Source of the DNA: Brachionus manjavacas
Lineage: Eukaryota > Rotifera > Eurotatoria > Ploima > Brachionidae
Assembly: GCA_019054805.1 (NCBI GenBank)
Contig: JAHQIY010000042.1
Location: 186,001-250,000 of the forward strand
Direction: 5' to 3'
DNA: 64,000 nt
Part shown: positions 22,060-31,211 of the stretch, piece by piece
Layout: every line of letters starts with the position of its first letter
How positions within the stretch are numbered: the first letter of the stretch is position 1
Program-made: the position numbers and the translations under genes
Notes under the pieces: model-generated
What the model saw: only the letters and a program-made list of their open reading frames with translations
What the model was told of the DNA's origin: nothing
Database searches by the model: none

Positions 22060-22246
22060 GGTCCTGATCCTGCTCCGTGCTACTCATAGCTAGGTATAAT
22101 CCCTAAGTATACCCTTTCTACGCAATAAATGATGTAAATAACCACTCGTTATTCTACTTTCACTTTACTATATCGGCAATGAATTGGTTTTTTGAAGGTT
22201 TGCGTTGAGTGGGGTTGTATGAGTGTGATAAGTGTCGTTTGCCAAT

Positions 22247-22270
22247 AAAATGCCCAGCATTCGCTGGGCA
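22247..22270 (-). terminator. terminator of the vgrG-effector-immunity operon
   Basis: Stem TGCCCAGC/GCTGGGCA with loop ATTC, followed on the minus strand by TTTTATT. It lies 16 bp after the candidate immunity gene. Confidence 0.88.
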
Positions 22271-22286
22271 CAGACATCGTCACGAT

Positions 22287-23381
22287 TTAATTAAACATAC
22301 TGCTGATTTTTTCAAAGAAGCCTTTGGTTTTCTTATCGTTGAACAGTTTCTCCCAGTTTTCTATGCTCTTTTGGTATCCATGATAAGCCCAGCCTCTGCC
22401 GTTATTAAGCTCAATAGCACGGTCGTATTTTTCTTTCAGCTCAGAAGTTAAATCGTTATATTTGTCGCCATGACGAATATAATCACTTAAAGTAGTTCGA
22501 ATATTGGCTTCTTGACGCACTAAAAAGAACATCAATTCGTCATACGCTTTGAGATTGCCGTATTTTGATAGGTTGTCTAGTAATAGCTGATGTTCTTCCG
22601 AATTAAGACAAACTAATTTTAATTCGGCAACTAATTTTTCATTTTCATAGCAAGCACTTGCAGGAATCGACCTATACCCCCAATCACTCCCCTCAATCAA
22701 GTTTTTCTTTGTTAGGGCTCGATAATATTCAATTTGTTTTTTGCTTTTATAGTCATCGCTGTTTTCATTTTTAACTGCCATATTGTACAATAGACGAGCA
22801 CTATGATAACTCCCAGATTCTGCACCCTTCTCAAGTAATGTTTCGCCCTCGTTAGTAAAGGATTCCCGATACACTCCGTTATACCCACCGTTAAGCGAAT
22901 TGTTGAAAGCGCTTACAAACATATGCGGAACAAGAGGGTCTTTCTCAGCCCAGTTAATGTAAGCGCGCTTTTTAACTACATCAAAGCCAAAATCGTCACA
23001 TATATCGCTGTACTGTTTAAGAGAACAGACTCGTTCTTCACCGTATGTTTCCAATGCATAGGGATAGCCTTCAATGCTCAGCTCGCGTAGGTTGTTTAGT
23101 GCTTGATTAATATTTCTACTTGCTAACGCTAACGAATAGATGTATCGCGCTTCTACATTTCGTTTATCGATGATATAAGGGCCGAGCTCTTTAGTTACTG
23201 TTGAAAAAATCCCTTGGCTCATAGCATAAATTGCGAAGCGCATTTTGCTGATATCTTCTTTGGTAAGTTCAGGAGACCAGGCTGCGGAATGTAGCTCAGG
23301 TATATAGCGAACATCCTCCTCACCCATCGCCCAGCTGACATTTGTTAGCAACACCAGTGCGAGTAACCAAATTGACTTCAT
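22287..23381 (-). CDS. exported Sel1/TPR-like repeat protein, candidate T6SS immunity protein
   Basis: The 364-residue protein begins with a clear Sec signal peptide (about 18 residues, ending near SWA). The mature part is helical with Sel1-like pieces (EARYIYSLALASR, EKGAESGSYHSARLLYNMAVK). Four paired-looking cysteines in the mature part suit the periplasm. Its ATG overlaps the stop of the large upstream gene in an ATGA junction, so production is coupled to it. The position directly after a vgrG-DUF4123-large protein series is where immunity genes sit in known type VI modules. The immunity role and periplasmic site are inferences. I know no named family that it matches closely. Confidence 0.6.
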   Translation of the reverse strand: MKSIWLLALVLLTNVSWAMGEEDVRYIPELHSAAWSPELTKEDISKMRFAIYAMSQGIFSTVTKELGPYIIDKRNVEARYIYSLALASRNINQALNNLRELSIEGYPYALETYGEERVCSLKQYSDICDDFGFDVVKKRAYINWAEKDPLVPHMFVSAFNNSLNGGYNGVYRESFTNEGETLLEKGAESGSYHSARLLYNMAVKNENSDDYKSKKQIEYYRALTKKNLIEGSDWGYRSIPASACYENEKLVAELKLVCLNSEEHQLLLDNLSKYGNLKAYDELMFFLVRQEANIRTTLSDYIRHGDKYNDLTSELKEKYDRAIELNNGRGWAYHGYQKSIENWEKLFNDKKTKGFFEKISSMFN

Positions 23382-26300
23382 GACATCTCTCCGAGTAGTT
23401 CAAAAAGGCGCGGGTAGTCTCCGCTACTAGCCGCTTGCTGTATTTCGTTTAGATTGTTGATCTTGCCCAACCCATCGTCAATACTGGTCAACTCTTCAAT
23501 CAGCTCGTTAACCTCTTGTTTAGCCTCGTCTATACGGTCACTGAACCATTGTTTTGGATTACTAAACAACATGGACTCATCGGCATAATCTTGGGGGAAG
23601 ATCTCTTTACGCGCGAGGTGGTAGTAGCCAAACCGTTTGGCTTCATCTAGCAATTGCGCTGAAACTGTTTGGTTTTCCTGCTTATTGATCTCGTTATAGA
23701 TATAGTATGCTGATTGTTGACCCTTGACCTGGTAGTTCTTTTGCTCGTACTTGTTATATGCAGAAAAATAGCTGTCAAATTTATCGATAAGTGACGTTAC
23801 AAATCGTATGTTATCTCGACTCATATCATCGTTGCCATAACCGTTATCTCCGAGCAAGTCTTCGTTGTGCAAGCGTGCTTTGTCCATTCTCTTCAAGAAC
23901 CCTTTTAACTTTTCCCACACCACTATCGGCATAATTTTATTGCCATAGGGATGCGCGAGCATGGTTTGTCCTCGAGAGTTAAATCGGCTAAAAGTTTCTT
24001 CTACTTGTCGATTGAACTTTTTTTGAACTTCCATATATTCAGTGGACCAAGATTCAAGTAGCCTCGCGACTGCTACCCAACGCTCTACTTCCTGAGTAAC
24101 ACCTGTGCGAAGTTGCCGTATCTCTTTGTCATCTAACGGTTTGGCCTTTCTGCCTAAAGCATTGACCTGTTCAATACGCTCAAAAAGTTCTGGGGTTAAC
24201 GCATCTTCCTCTTTTACCAAAGCATAGAGTAATCGGGCTCTGGCTTCTGGCGGAATATTGTTAAACCATGCTCCATTACTCTCGTTTGATGTGTTTAGTT
24301 TAAAAAAGTCGTTAACGCGTAGAGCCACAGTATCACTATGTTGATGGAGTAGGATATTCTGCTCCTGCTCAATAACTTCAGTCATATCCAGTAGAGCTAG
24401 CTGACTAATATCAAGGCCGGTTACCATTGTCATAGTGATCAAGGTGTTCAGTACTTTAAATCCGTCTAATGCACCATCCTCGCCCTGTTCAGTAAACATT
24501 TCCACCCGGCGAAAGTCTTCTCTGGCTAAGATTTCTGTCAATGCATTGACAATATCTAATAAAGATTCAGGGTACAAGGCAATGGTATAATCCAAAGCAC
24601 CACCAACTCCATAAGTAAAGCCACCTCCAACTTTAATAACATACTGCTTATTCACGTAGCCAAACTGGAAGACACCTCGAATGCCTATACCAAACCTCAA
24701 TTCTTGGGCTCGCGCTAGGCGGCCAAGTGGCTTCCAGTTAGTATCGGTTCTCTCGCTGTATTTCGTTGTGCTCAAAAGAGCCTTTCGCTGCTCTTCGCTC
24801 AAACTGGCAATCCAGTTTTTGGCGGTTGCTTGTTCATTAGGTTTGCACCACTTAATTTGAGAACTGACTGCCTGACCCATTCTCGCTCCGGCAAACAGAT
24901 CAACTTCTCCTTGAACGGAGCCAGCACTCGGTAAATTAATTGTGGTCTCTGCAGGTATAATCGGTTGAAGAAGAACCCCAGCATCAATCGAAGAGAGGTT
25001 AACTGAACTCGCCAGAGAAAAGCCGACCCCAACACTGCCATAAAAGGTCAAGTCACAATCATTACGCAGTTGCCCAAGGTGAAAGTAAGTCGACTTCTCA
25101 CTGCTAGCCACTTGTTTGACTGACGGCAGCATCATTGAGAAACCATTTCGGCTCGGTAACATTTGATGAACTTTCATAAAACCAGAGGCGAGGTCAATTT
25201 GAGCCCCCACCTTCAGACAAGCGATACTGGCATTTTTTTCAGAAACTTTGTCGTATAGTTCATCGAAAGAGGTAGGATAGTCCGATTCAAAACGCAATGA
25301 GTCGGAACAAAAACGCAGTAGCTCAGCCTGGGCATTCACTGTGTAATTGAGCCCCTCTCCGCCACCTCCCGTGTAAGATAGTTGGATTAAAGAGGTATAT
25401 TGGGTGAAGTTATCCATATCTAGCTCAGAAAGCGTGGAGTTTAATGAGATGTTAGAAGATGAATTGTTTTTTGCCGCAGCTTGAGCATCGGCTATTGCAC
25501 TAGACAACCTCGATTTTAATTGCTTCGAAGGTAGCTGTTTTAACTCGTTCGTATCTACATCTGCACTCGGTACATCTACCTGTTCATTTAAATCTAGCCT
25601 AGTCACCAAACCTCGAGAAAAATAATCACTGACCCTATTTAATTCGTCGCTTAACATGTAACGAGGTTTATTTTTCTCACTCAATAAGAAGAATTCAACA
25701 ATGTGGCTGTTATTTTCTTTCCAGGCAAATTCATATTGAGTAAGTTGAATATCCTGACTGATCCAACTTATATCATCCAGAGGCAAGAGAGCTGTTTTCG
25801 AGAACTGTGGAGTATTGAGCTTACAAAAGTGTATTTGTTCTGCTTCTAGATTCACTTTCGCTTTGTGTTTTAGGTAGCTTATCTGATAGCGGAGAGCCAT
25901 GAGATAATACAGCCCACCATCAGCATACCCATCAGATGATGCCGCTCCACCAAGAATTTCTTCGACAAATTGTTTAATGTAACTAGCTAGGTTTTCATCT
26001 AAAGCCTGAGAAAGACTGACGAGATTGAAATACCCAATAGTTTCAATAAACTTCACATCTGGACTTTGAACAAGCGCACTCAATGGCTTAGGTTCAGCAA
26101 TCTCACTGTCATAATGCAAATGCTCCAACGAGAGTGATTTGAACGTGTCCCCTTTGGATATCAACTCTCCTAGTTCTTCAAAACCGAAGTCGTTATGTAT
26201 TCTCTCGAACTCTTTTTGAGCTTCATCAGTTTCTGAAAACAACTCACTTTTGCCTAGGGTTTGCTCAGGTAACGCGACTCCCCGCCTGTTTAACTGGTAG

Positions 26301-27232
26301 AAAACGTTAAACATGTTGTTTGCAATAATGTTGGTTGATTTACCCTTCTGGTGCTTTGCAAACTCCTCTTGCATACTTCCAATGGTCAATTCATTGATGT
26401 ATTGCTTATGAAAATGCGGTACTAGCTTCAGATAATTTTTGTATAGTTTTTCTAAACGAACTTCTTCGTTTTTCACGAAGCGAAATTCTTGACTGCTCTG
26501 ACTTTTGTACCAAGAATAGCCTTGCTCCTTTGACGCCTTTTGAGCTTTCTTTTCAAGTTTTTTTACATTCTCTTCAATTGAGTCAATAACATGGTTATTG
26601 ATAAACCTTACCAAGTCAGATTTCGTTGCGTGACCTATCCGCGTTGTGTCGGCAATAGTAACAAACCTTTGTATCGTTTTGATCGCTTGATTTGCGGGTG
26701 CTCCATCGGCAAGGTCAGCTTCAGTTAAACCTAATTGAACGGAGTAATGCTGTAGTCCTTGGTCAAAATCCTCTTTAATCAACTCAAACCTGGGTCTCTT
26801 AGATGAGCTGGATAACAAGCTGACATACGTCTTCAGTAACTCTCGCGCATAAATCGCCTGAGCATAAGTTTTCTTATCTTCAACGCTGTTTAAAAAAAAC
26901 GCATGTGACAGAGTTTTATAGCTTTCAAGTACGCCTTTGTTATTTAAGTTTTTAAGTACCGACTCTCTCACTTCCTGAGTTTCGTTGGCATTCGCCTTAC
27001 CACCGTATAGCGCATCAATTAGAGGCTTAATGCTTTCATCCAGTTGATTTGCAACATCCTTTAGATTTTCTGCATATTCTTTTGATATCAGGTACCAGCT
27101 AGCATTCTGTGGAATATAAAGCACATCGTCGTATTCTTTCTCTGCGCAAGGCGACGCTGATACACCATCACTCCCGATAGCCTCGCACTTTAAAAAATCA
27201 GTATTATTTAAATCAATATTATTTGTGGTCAT
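23378..27232 (-). CDS. large unrecognised protein, candidate T6SS effector delivered via VgrG/DUF4123
   Basis: The product has 1284 residues from the ATG at 27232, which follows AGGTAGCTTT and lies 8 bp after the DUF4123 stop; a longer frame to 27277 would overlap that gene. No catalytic motif is recognised. Visible regions are an N-terminal ~450-residue helical part rich in Lys/Glu, a middle part (about 620-900) of glycine-rich beta strands (GSVGVGFSLASS; FGIGIRGVFQFGY; VGGGFTYGVGGALDY), and a C-terminal helical ~380 residues with charged coiled-coil character. The architecture recalls large VasX/BTH_I2691-type effectors encoded with vgrG and a DUF4123 protein, but I see no clear row of C-terminal membrane helices. 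Toxicity, target and secretion are inference from context. Confidence 0.6.
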   Translation of the reverse strand: MTTNNIDLNNTDFLKCEAIGSDGVSASPCAEKEYDDVLYIPQNASWYLISKEYAENLKDVANQLDESIKPLIDALYGGKANANETQEVRESVLKNLNNKGVLESYKTLSHAFFLNSVEDKKTYAQAIYARELLKTYVSLLSSSSKRPRFELIKEDFDQGLQHYSVQLGLTEADLADGAPANQAIKTIQRFVTIADTTRIGHATKSDLVRFINNHVIDSIEENVKKLEKKAQKASKEQGYSWYKSQSSQEFRFVKNEEVRLEKLYKNYLKLVPHFHKQYINELTIGSMQEEFAKHQKGKSTNIIANNMFNVFYQLNRRGVALPEQTLGKSELFSETDEAQKEFERIHNDFGFEELGELISKGDTFKSLSLEHLHYDSEIAEPKPLSALVQSPDVKFIETIGYFNLVSLSQALDENLASYIKQFVEEILGGAASSDGYADGGLYYLMALRYQISYLKHKAKVNLEAEQIHFCKLNTPQFSKTALLPLDDISWISQDIQLTQYEFAWKENNSHIVEFFLLSEKNKPRYMLSDELNRVSDYFSRGLVTRLDLNEQVDVPSADVDTNELKQLPSKQLKSRLSSAIADAQAAAKNNSSSNISLNSTLSELDMDNFTQYTSLIQLSYTGGGGEGLNYTVNAQAELLRFCSDSLRFESDYPTSFDELYDKVSEKNASIACLKVGAQIDLASGFMKVHQMLPSRNGFSMMLPSVKQVASSEKSTYFHLGQLRNDCDLTFYGSVGVGFSLASSVNLSSIDAGVLLQPIIPAETTINLPSAGSVQGEVDLFAGARMGQAVSSQIKWCKPNEQATAKNWIASLSEEQRKALLSTTKYSERTDTNWKPLGRLARAQELRFGIGIRGVFQFGYVNKQYVIKVGGGFTYGVGGALDYTIALYPESLLDIVNALTEILAREDFRRVEMFTEQGEDGALDGFKVLNTLITMTMVTGLDISQLALLDMTEVIEQEQNILLHQHSDTVALRVNDFFKLNTSNESNGAWFNNIPPEARARLLYALVKEEDALTPELFERIEQVNALGRKAKPLDDKEIRQLRTGVTQEVERWVAVARLLESWSTEYMEVQKKFNRQVEETFSRFNSRGQTMLAHPYGNKIMPIVVWEKLKGFLKRMDKARLHNEDLLGDNGYGNDDMSRDNIRFVTSLIDKFDSYFSAYNKYEQKNYQVKGQQSAYYIYNEINKQENQTVSAQLLDEAKRFGYYHLARKEIFPQDYADESMLFSNPKQWFSDRIDEAKQEVNELIEELTSIDDGLGKINNLNEIQQAASSGDYPRLFELLGEMS

Positions 27233-27240
27233 AAAGCTAC

Positions 27241-27762
27241 CTATGAAGGGGGGAATGCACTGGTTAGCATTTTCCACTCAAGCTCAGTGAGTTTGAACCA
27301 TGCTATTTCTTTTTGTGATGAGCTATTTTTTGGTGATGGATTGAGCAATTTTTCTTCTTTGCCTCTGAATAACCAATTTATCTCTTCTATCGGTCCAAGT
27401 AACTCCGCTAACCGCTCCTCTGACAGTTTCGCAACCCACTTTGCTAGGTAATCGGCTTCGTAAAATCGGATCACAAATGGCTTGCCGCTTGGATCCTTCA
27501 TTATGCATAAGCTCTTAATATGCTGAAGAAATTCCTCGTCATTTGAGTACGTAGTGAAAGCCGGAGAGAGGTGGTACTCTTGTTTAAAATTCAGGTGCTC
27601 ATTTGTAGTCCTCACCCATAGTGGCGACACTTCTATTGCATCCTGTAAAACTGTATCTGCGTACCACCATTCATACTCTAGTTGGTGATTTGTAGCATCT
27701 TTAACAGCTTTCTGCGATAGCGGGTAATCGACAAGTACCCAATAGTTTTCTGAACTAAGCAT
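27241..27762 (-). CDS. DUF4123-domain type VI adaptor/chaperone
   Basis: DUF4123 proteins (Tap/TEC, VasW in V. cholerae) load a specific effector onto the VgrG spike. The 173-residue chain shows the family pattern: YWVLVDYPL near the start, SPLWVRTT, then LCIMKDPSGKPFVIRFYEADYLAKWV and LLGPIEEINW. It lies between vgrG (2 bp away) and the large candidate effector (8 bp away). This order strongly suggests it serves that effector. Confidence 0.85.
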   Translation of the reverse strand: MLSSENYWVLVDYPLSQKAVKDATNHQLEYEWWYADTVLQDAIEVSPLWVRTTNEHLNFKQEYHLSPAFTTYSNDEEFLQHIKSLCIMKDPSGKPFVIRFYEADYLAKWVAKLSEERLAELLGPIEEINWLFRGKEEKLLNPSPKNSSSQKEIAWFKLTELEWKMLTSAFPPS

Positions 27763-27764
27763 AC

Positions 27765-29867
27765 TTACGCCTCTTCTTCTTTAGTAGCACAGAGAACACA
27801 TGAAGTTTCGCCTTCTCTTTTCAAACAAACACCAACAGCAACAAGCTTTAATTTCGCAGCAGTAACAAGAGACTCTATAGGAGAATAAACTAAAGGAGCG
27901 CTGTTTTGAGGAGCCACTAGTGCTTCTAACCCCAAAGGTAAAACAGGTGCTAATCCACCGTAGCCGCTGCCGCTTCCTGCGCTGCCACCAGAGTTAAGGT
28001 TGATAGCAGAGCCAACGACGTGAACACCGCCGGCATCAACTTTAACGAAGCTTCCACCCGCTTTAATCGTGATGGCGCTTCCCGCGTCTAATACGATTTT
28101 ATTACCTGCTTTTAGGTGTACTTCGTCACCTGCATCGATAGCCGTTTTACTTTTTACCTTTTGCTGTAATCCACCACCAATATTGACTGACTTGTCGGCG
28201 AGCACTCTTTCTCGGAGTTCGCCTTGGACTGTTAAGTGCCGATTGTTTTTCGTCAGTTCAAACTGGTCGTTTTCTACGCTGAGATGTTTGTCATGCTTAA
28301 TTTCTAACGAATGATCGTTTTTTACCTCTATGTCAAAGTCTTTCTGCGCATGAACATAGATACGCTCTTTGTCTGCTTGGTCTTCAAAGCTCAATTCATT
28401 GAAGCCCTGCCCTTGATAGGTCTCTGTTCGAATCGCAGTTTTAGTTTTATGTTCTGGGAGTGAATAGGGAGGAACATTCGTGGCGTGGTAAGTTCGACCG
28501 GTAATGATCGGTTGGTCCGGATCGCCATTTAAGAAAGAAACGATAACCTCATGCCCCACGCGTGGTAGTGCAACCATTCCGTACTGGTTACCTGCCCAGC
28601 CTTGCGACACTCTCACCCAACATGAGCTATTTTCATCATTGTTCGAATAGCGATCCCAATGGAAATGCACTTTTACTCGGCCGTACTCATCACAATAGAT
28701 GTCTTCCCCTTCCGGCCCAGCTACGGTCGCTACCATTGGTCCGTCGACCTGAGGTTTTACAGTTGGTTCAGCTTGCCAAACATAATCTGTCGGTATCACT
28801 TTAAACTGATTGCTATAAGTAGTTTCACCACTGCCACCCTCTTCCTCTAGAGCTTGAGGCTGCTTTCCGACATGTTCTACACAAACAACTAGCCATTCAC
28901 GATTCACTTCAGTGATAATGTGTTCTTGTAGATCGAACTTTTTGCCCGCAATAAGACCAGCATGGTTACTTTTCCCTAACGCAGTTCTTGCGTCTCGACG
29001 CAGGTACGCTAGGCGCGCAGTATTAAATAAAGTTCCTGATGCATCGTCTTTAAATCTCCCTGGGAAATCAAAGTGTTCGTATACGTCTGCTCTTTGGTAA
29101 TCCATTTTAGTGCCACGTGCGTTTTGGGCAAACGTATAAGTCGGCTTTTTAAAACTGTAGTCTTGAAGGTCGTTGTGACTGACTTCGCTGCGCACCCTCG
29201 TAGAAAACGTATTAATGAAAGGCTGCTCAACCACTCCCCCACTTATGCTGTTGTATGGAATGGGCTGTGTCAGTTTGAGAAGACCCTCGTTAGCGTCGGT
29301 AAATAAAAGCGTATGTTTGCCTTGCTCATGGACAAAGCTATATACCATGCCTTCTTCTGCAGCCAGTCGATGGAGGAAGTCGAGATCAGACTCTCTATAT
29401 TGAACGCAAAACTCTCGCTGAATGTGTTCGTTCTTAAGCACAAAAGCGTATTCATTGATGCCCATTTCTTGCAACAAAACAGACAGAATTTCGGGTACCG
29501 TTTTTAACTGGAAGAGACGTGAATTACGTCGTAGTGCGAGTCGCTCTAGTGCTGGCACCATAGTCAGGGTATAGAAGGTATGATGATGACCTGTCTCCCC
29601 CTTACCAAATTGACGCACGATGCCATTTAGCCGCTGAACAATCACCCCATCTCGAACGATTTCAAAATCAACGCAGCGATCAACAATATCGTTAGCCGAT
29701 AGGTTGGGTTGACGACTAGCAAGTTGAAATTCGAAGCGAAAGCCATTGCAATCAACACCATTACTTAACTTCGTGTGCGAGAACGAGTCTCGACCCGAAT
29801 ACGCGATAACACGCAATGTGTCTGGCTCTTGTCCATCGATTTGAATATTGAAGCTAAGCGTTGGCAT
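27765..29867 (-). CDS. vgrG: type VI secretion spike protein VgrG
   Basis: VgrG trimers form the tip of the T6SS needle. The 700-residue protein has the gp27-like N-terminal part (CVQYRESDLDFLHRLAAEEGM), the OB-fold gp5-like part (DEYGRVKVHFHWDRY, CWVRVSQGWAG, PRVGHEVIVSFLNGDPDQPII) and the repetitive beta-prism (GNKIVLDAGSAITIKAGGSF). After the spike there is a ~70-residue Gly/Ser linker and tail ending in a CVLC motif, with no toxin domain. It is the first gene of a four-gene unit with the DUF4123 adaptor, the large candidate effector and the exported protein. No hcp or core T6SS genes are in the window, so it is an auxiliary module. Confidence 0.95.
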   Translation of the reverse strand: MPTLSFNIQIDGQEPDTLRVIAYSGRDSFSHTKLSNGVDCNGFRFEFQLASRQPNLSANDIVDRCVDFEIVRDGVIVQRLNGIVRQFGKGETGHHHTFYTLTMVPALERLALRRNSRLFQLKTVPEILSVLLQEMGINEYAFVLKNEHIQREFCVQYRESDLDFLHRLAAEEGMVYSFVHEQGKHTLLFTDANEGLLKLTQPIPYNSISGGVVEQPFINTFSTRVRSEVSHNDLQDYSFKKPTYTFAQNARGTKMDYQRADVYEHFDFPGRFKDDASGTLFNTARLAYLRRDARTALGKSNHAGLIAGKKFDLQEHIITEVNREWLVVCVEHVGKQPQALEEEGGSGETTYSNQFKVIPTDYVWQAEPTVKPQVDGPMVATVAGPEGEDIYCDEYGRVKVHFHWDRYSNNDENSSCWVRVSQGWAGNQYGMVALPRVGHEVIVSFLNGDPDQPIITGRTYHATNVPPYSLPEHKTKTAIRTETYQGQGFNELSFEDQADKERIYVHAQKDFDIEVKNDHSLEIKHDKHLSVENDQFELTKNNRHLTVQGELRERVLADKSVNIGGGLQQKVKSKTAIDAGDEVHLKAGNKIVLDAGSAITIKAGGSFVKVDAGGVHVVGSAINLNSGGSAGSGSGYGGLAPVLPLGLEALVAPQNSAPLVYSPIESLVTAAKLKLVAVGVCLKREGETSCVLCATKEEEA

Positions 29868-29932
29868 TGTAACGTCCTTCTATTAGAGGCTTTGGACAGA
29901 TAACTGTCCGAAGCAGTTACAAAGCAAACTTA

Positions 29933-29950
29933 ATACCAATCGTAATTATC
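29933..29950. repeat. possible end fragment of a Vibrio-type ATACCAATCG repeat
   Basis: ATACCAATCG followed by TAATTATC matches the terminal 10 bases of the MITE-like element at 42081-42243. It lies upstream of vgrG. The interior is not similar, so this is at most a terminal remnant. Confidence 0.3.
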
Positions 29951-30119
29951 AAAGTTTCAACAACTTACGTCGTTTCAAGACCTTCAATGAGCAACGAATT
30001 ACCTCAATCAAGCAAACTCTTGCTCAGAAAGACCAATTAGTTAGCTAGCCACCAATTAATTATTATCCACCAAACACTTACAGTCTGGTATGGTGTAACC
30101 TAGGTTTTGCTTAGACTAG

Positions 30120-31088
30120 ATGGAACTGATGGATATTCTTAACCAATTGCAATTTTCTCTCTCTATTACCGGACCTATTTGTTTGATGCTCATATTGGGA
30201 ATCGTGTTTAAGCGCATTGGTTTGATTAACGAAAACTTTATTGATGTCGGCTCAAAGTTGGTCTTCAAAGTGACTCTCCCAACGATGTTGTTTTTAAGCA
30301 TCGTGGTTTCTGAACACGACTTTTATGCAGCCAGTAGCTTTATTGCTTTTGGAGTTGTCTCAAGTGTGTTGTTTTTTATCTTCTCCTCCATTGCCGTCAA
30401 AGGTCTTTTTTCCCAATCGCCAGATCAAGGTGTTATTGTTCAAGGTAGTTTTAGAGCCAATACGGGCATCATTGGCATAGCTTATGTGGCTAACGCATTC
30501 GGCGAACAAGGCGTTGCGTTGGGAGCCATCTACGTTGCAGCCATCACTCTCACCTACAACATTCTGGCGGTTATCTGTTTGACACCCAAAGGGGCTGAGT
30601 CGGGCGAGAACGTTGGGAAGATGATGATCTCCACCCTGACAAAGAACCCGTTAATCATATCTATCCTTCTTGGACTCGTCGTTTATCTTCTCTCTATTCC
30701 TGTTCCAGATATCGCAGTGGATGCGGGTAACTACCTCGCTAAGATGACCCTCCCCCTGGCATTATTATGTACTGGCGGTTCACTTAACTTAGGTTCATTG
30801 AAAAAGGAGCCCGGCCCCACTTGGTTTGCCAGCAGCAATAAGTTGGTGATAGCCCCTGTTCTCATCACAGCTTCTGCTTATTGGCTTGGGTTTCGCGGCC
30901 TTGAGCTTGGTGTTTTGTTCTTTATGAATGCTGCCCCCGTTGCCGCAGCAAGCTACGTGATGGCTCGCTCAATGGGAGGAAACTCCACTCTAGCCGCCAA
31001 CATCATTGCTTTATCCACGGTGCTATCCACTATAACGTGCACAGTGGGTGTTCTAATGCTTCTTGGCTTAGATCTAATGCATACATAA
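30120..31088 (+). CDS. AEC (auxin efflux carrier)-family membrane transporter
   Basis: The 322-residue protein has about ten hydrophobic helices in two halves around a more polar centre, the AEC/BART arrangement. Family-like blocks are GIVFKRIGLINENF, KVTLPTMLFLSIV, GSFRANTGIIGIAYV and MNAAPVAAASYVMARSMGG. Bacterial AEC members move organic acids such as malate or malonate, but the substrate here is unknown. The ATG at 30120 is used; a second at 30129 is possible. Confidence 0.88.
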   Translation: MELMDILNQLQFSLSITGPICLMLILGIVFKRIGLINENFIDVGSKLVFKVTLPTMLFLSIVVSEHDFYAASSFIAFGVVSSVLFFIFSSIAVKGLFSQSPDQGVIVQGSFRANTGIIGIAYVANAFGEQGVALGAIYVAAITLTYNILAVICLTPKGAESGENVGKMMISTLTKNPLIISILLGLVVYLLSIPVPDIAVDAGNYLAKMTLPLALLCTGGSLNLGSLKKEPGPTWFASSNKLVIAPVLITASAYWLGFRGLELGVLFFMNAAPVAAASYVMARSMGGNSTLAANIIALSTVLSTITCTVGVLMLLGLDLMHT

Positions 31089-31211
31089 AGTCAATATAAG
31101 TCACTGTTATATAAACATTTTAATAACTAAATAAAGTAACAAAATCTTTGCTTTACTTTTAGAAGGTTTAGGCTTAGATTTCGCTCAATTATTACCCTTT
31201 TTGAGACTACT

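Noticed and set aside
27233-27277. Longer start for the large T6SS-associated protein
   Set aside because: It would overlap the DUF4123 gene, and the ATG at 27232 has a better ribosome site.
29933-30091. A second complete MITE-like element of about 159 bp (ATACCAATCG to TCTGGTAT)
   Set aside because: Only the ends agree loosely with 42081-42243; the interior does not match or fold, so only the left 18 bases were listed.
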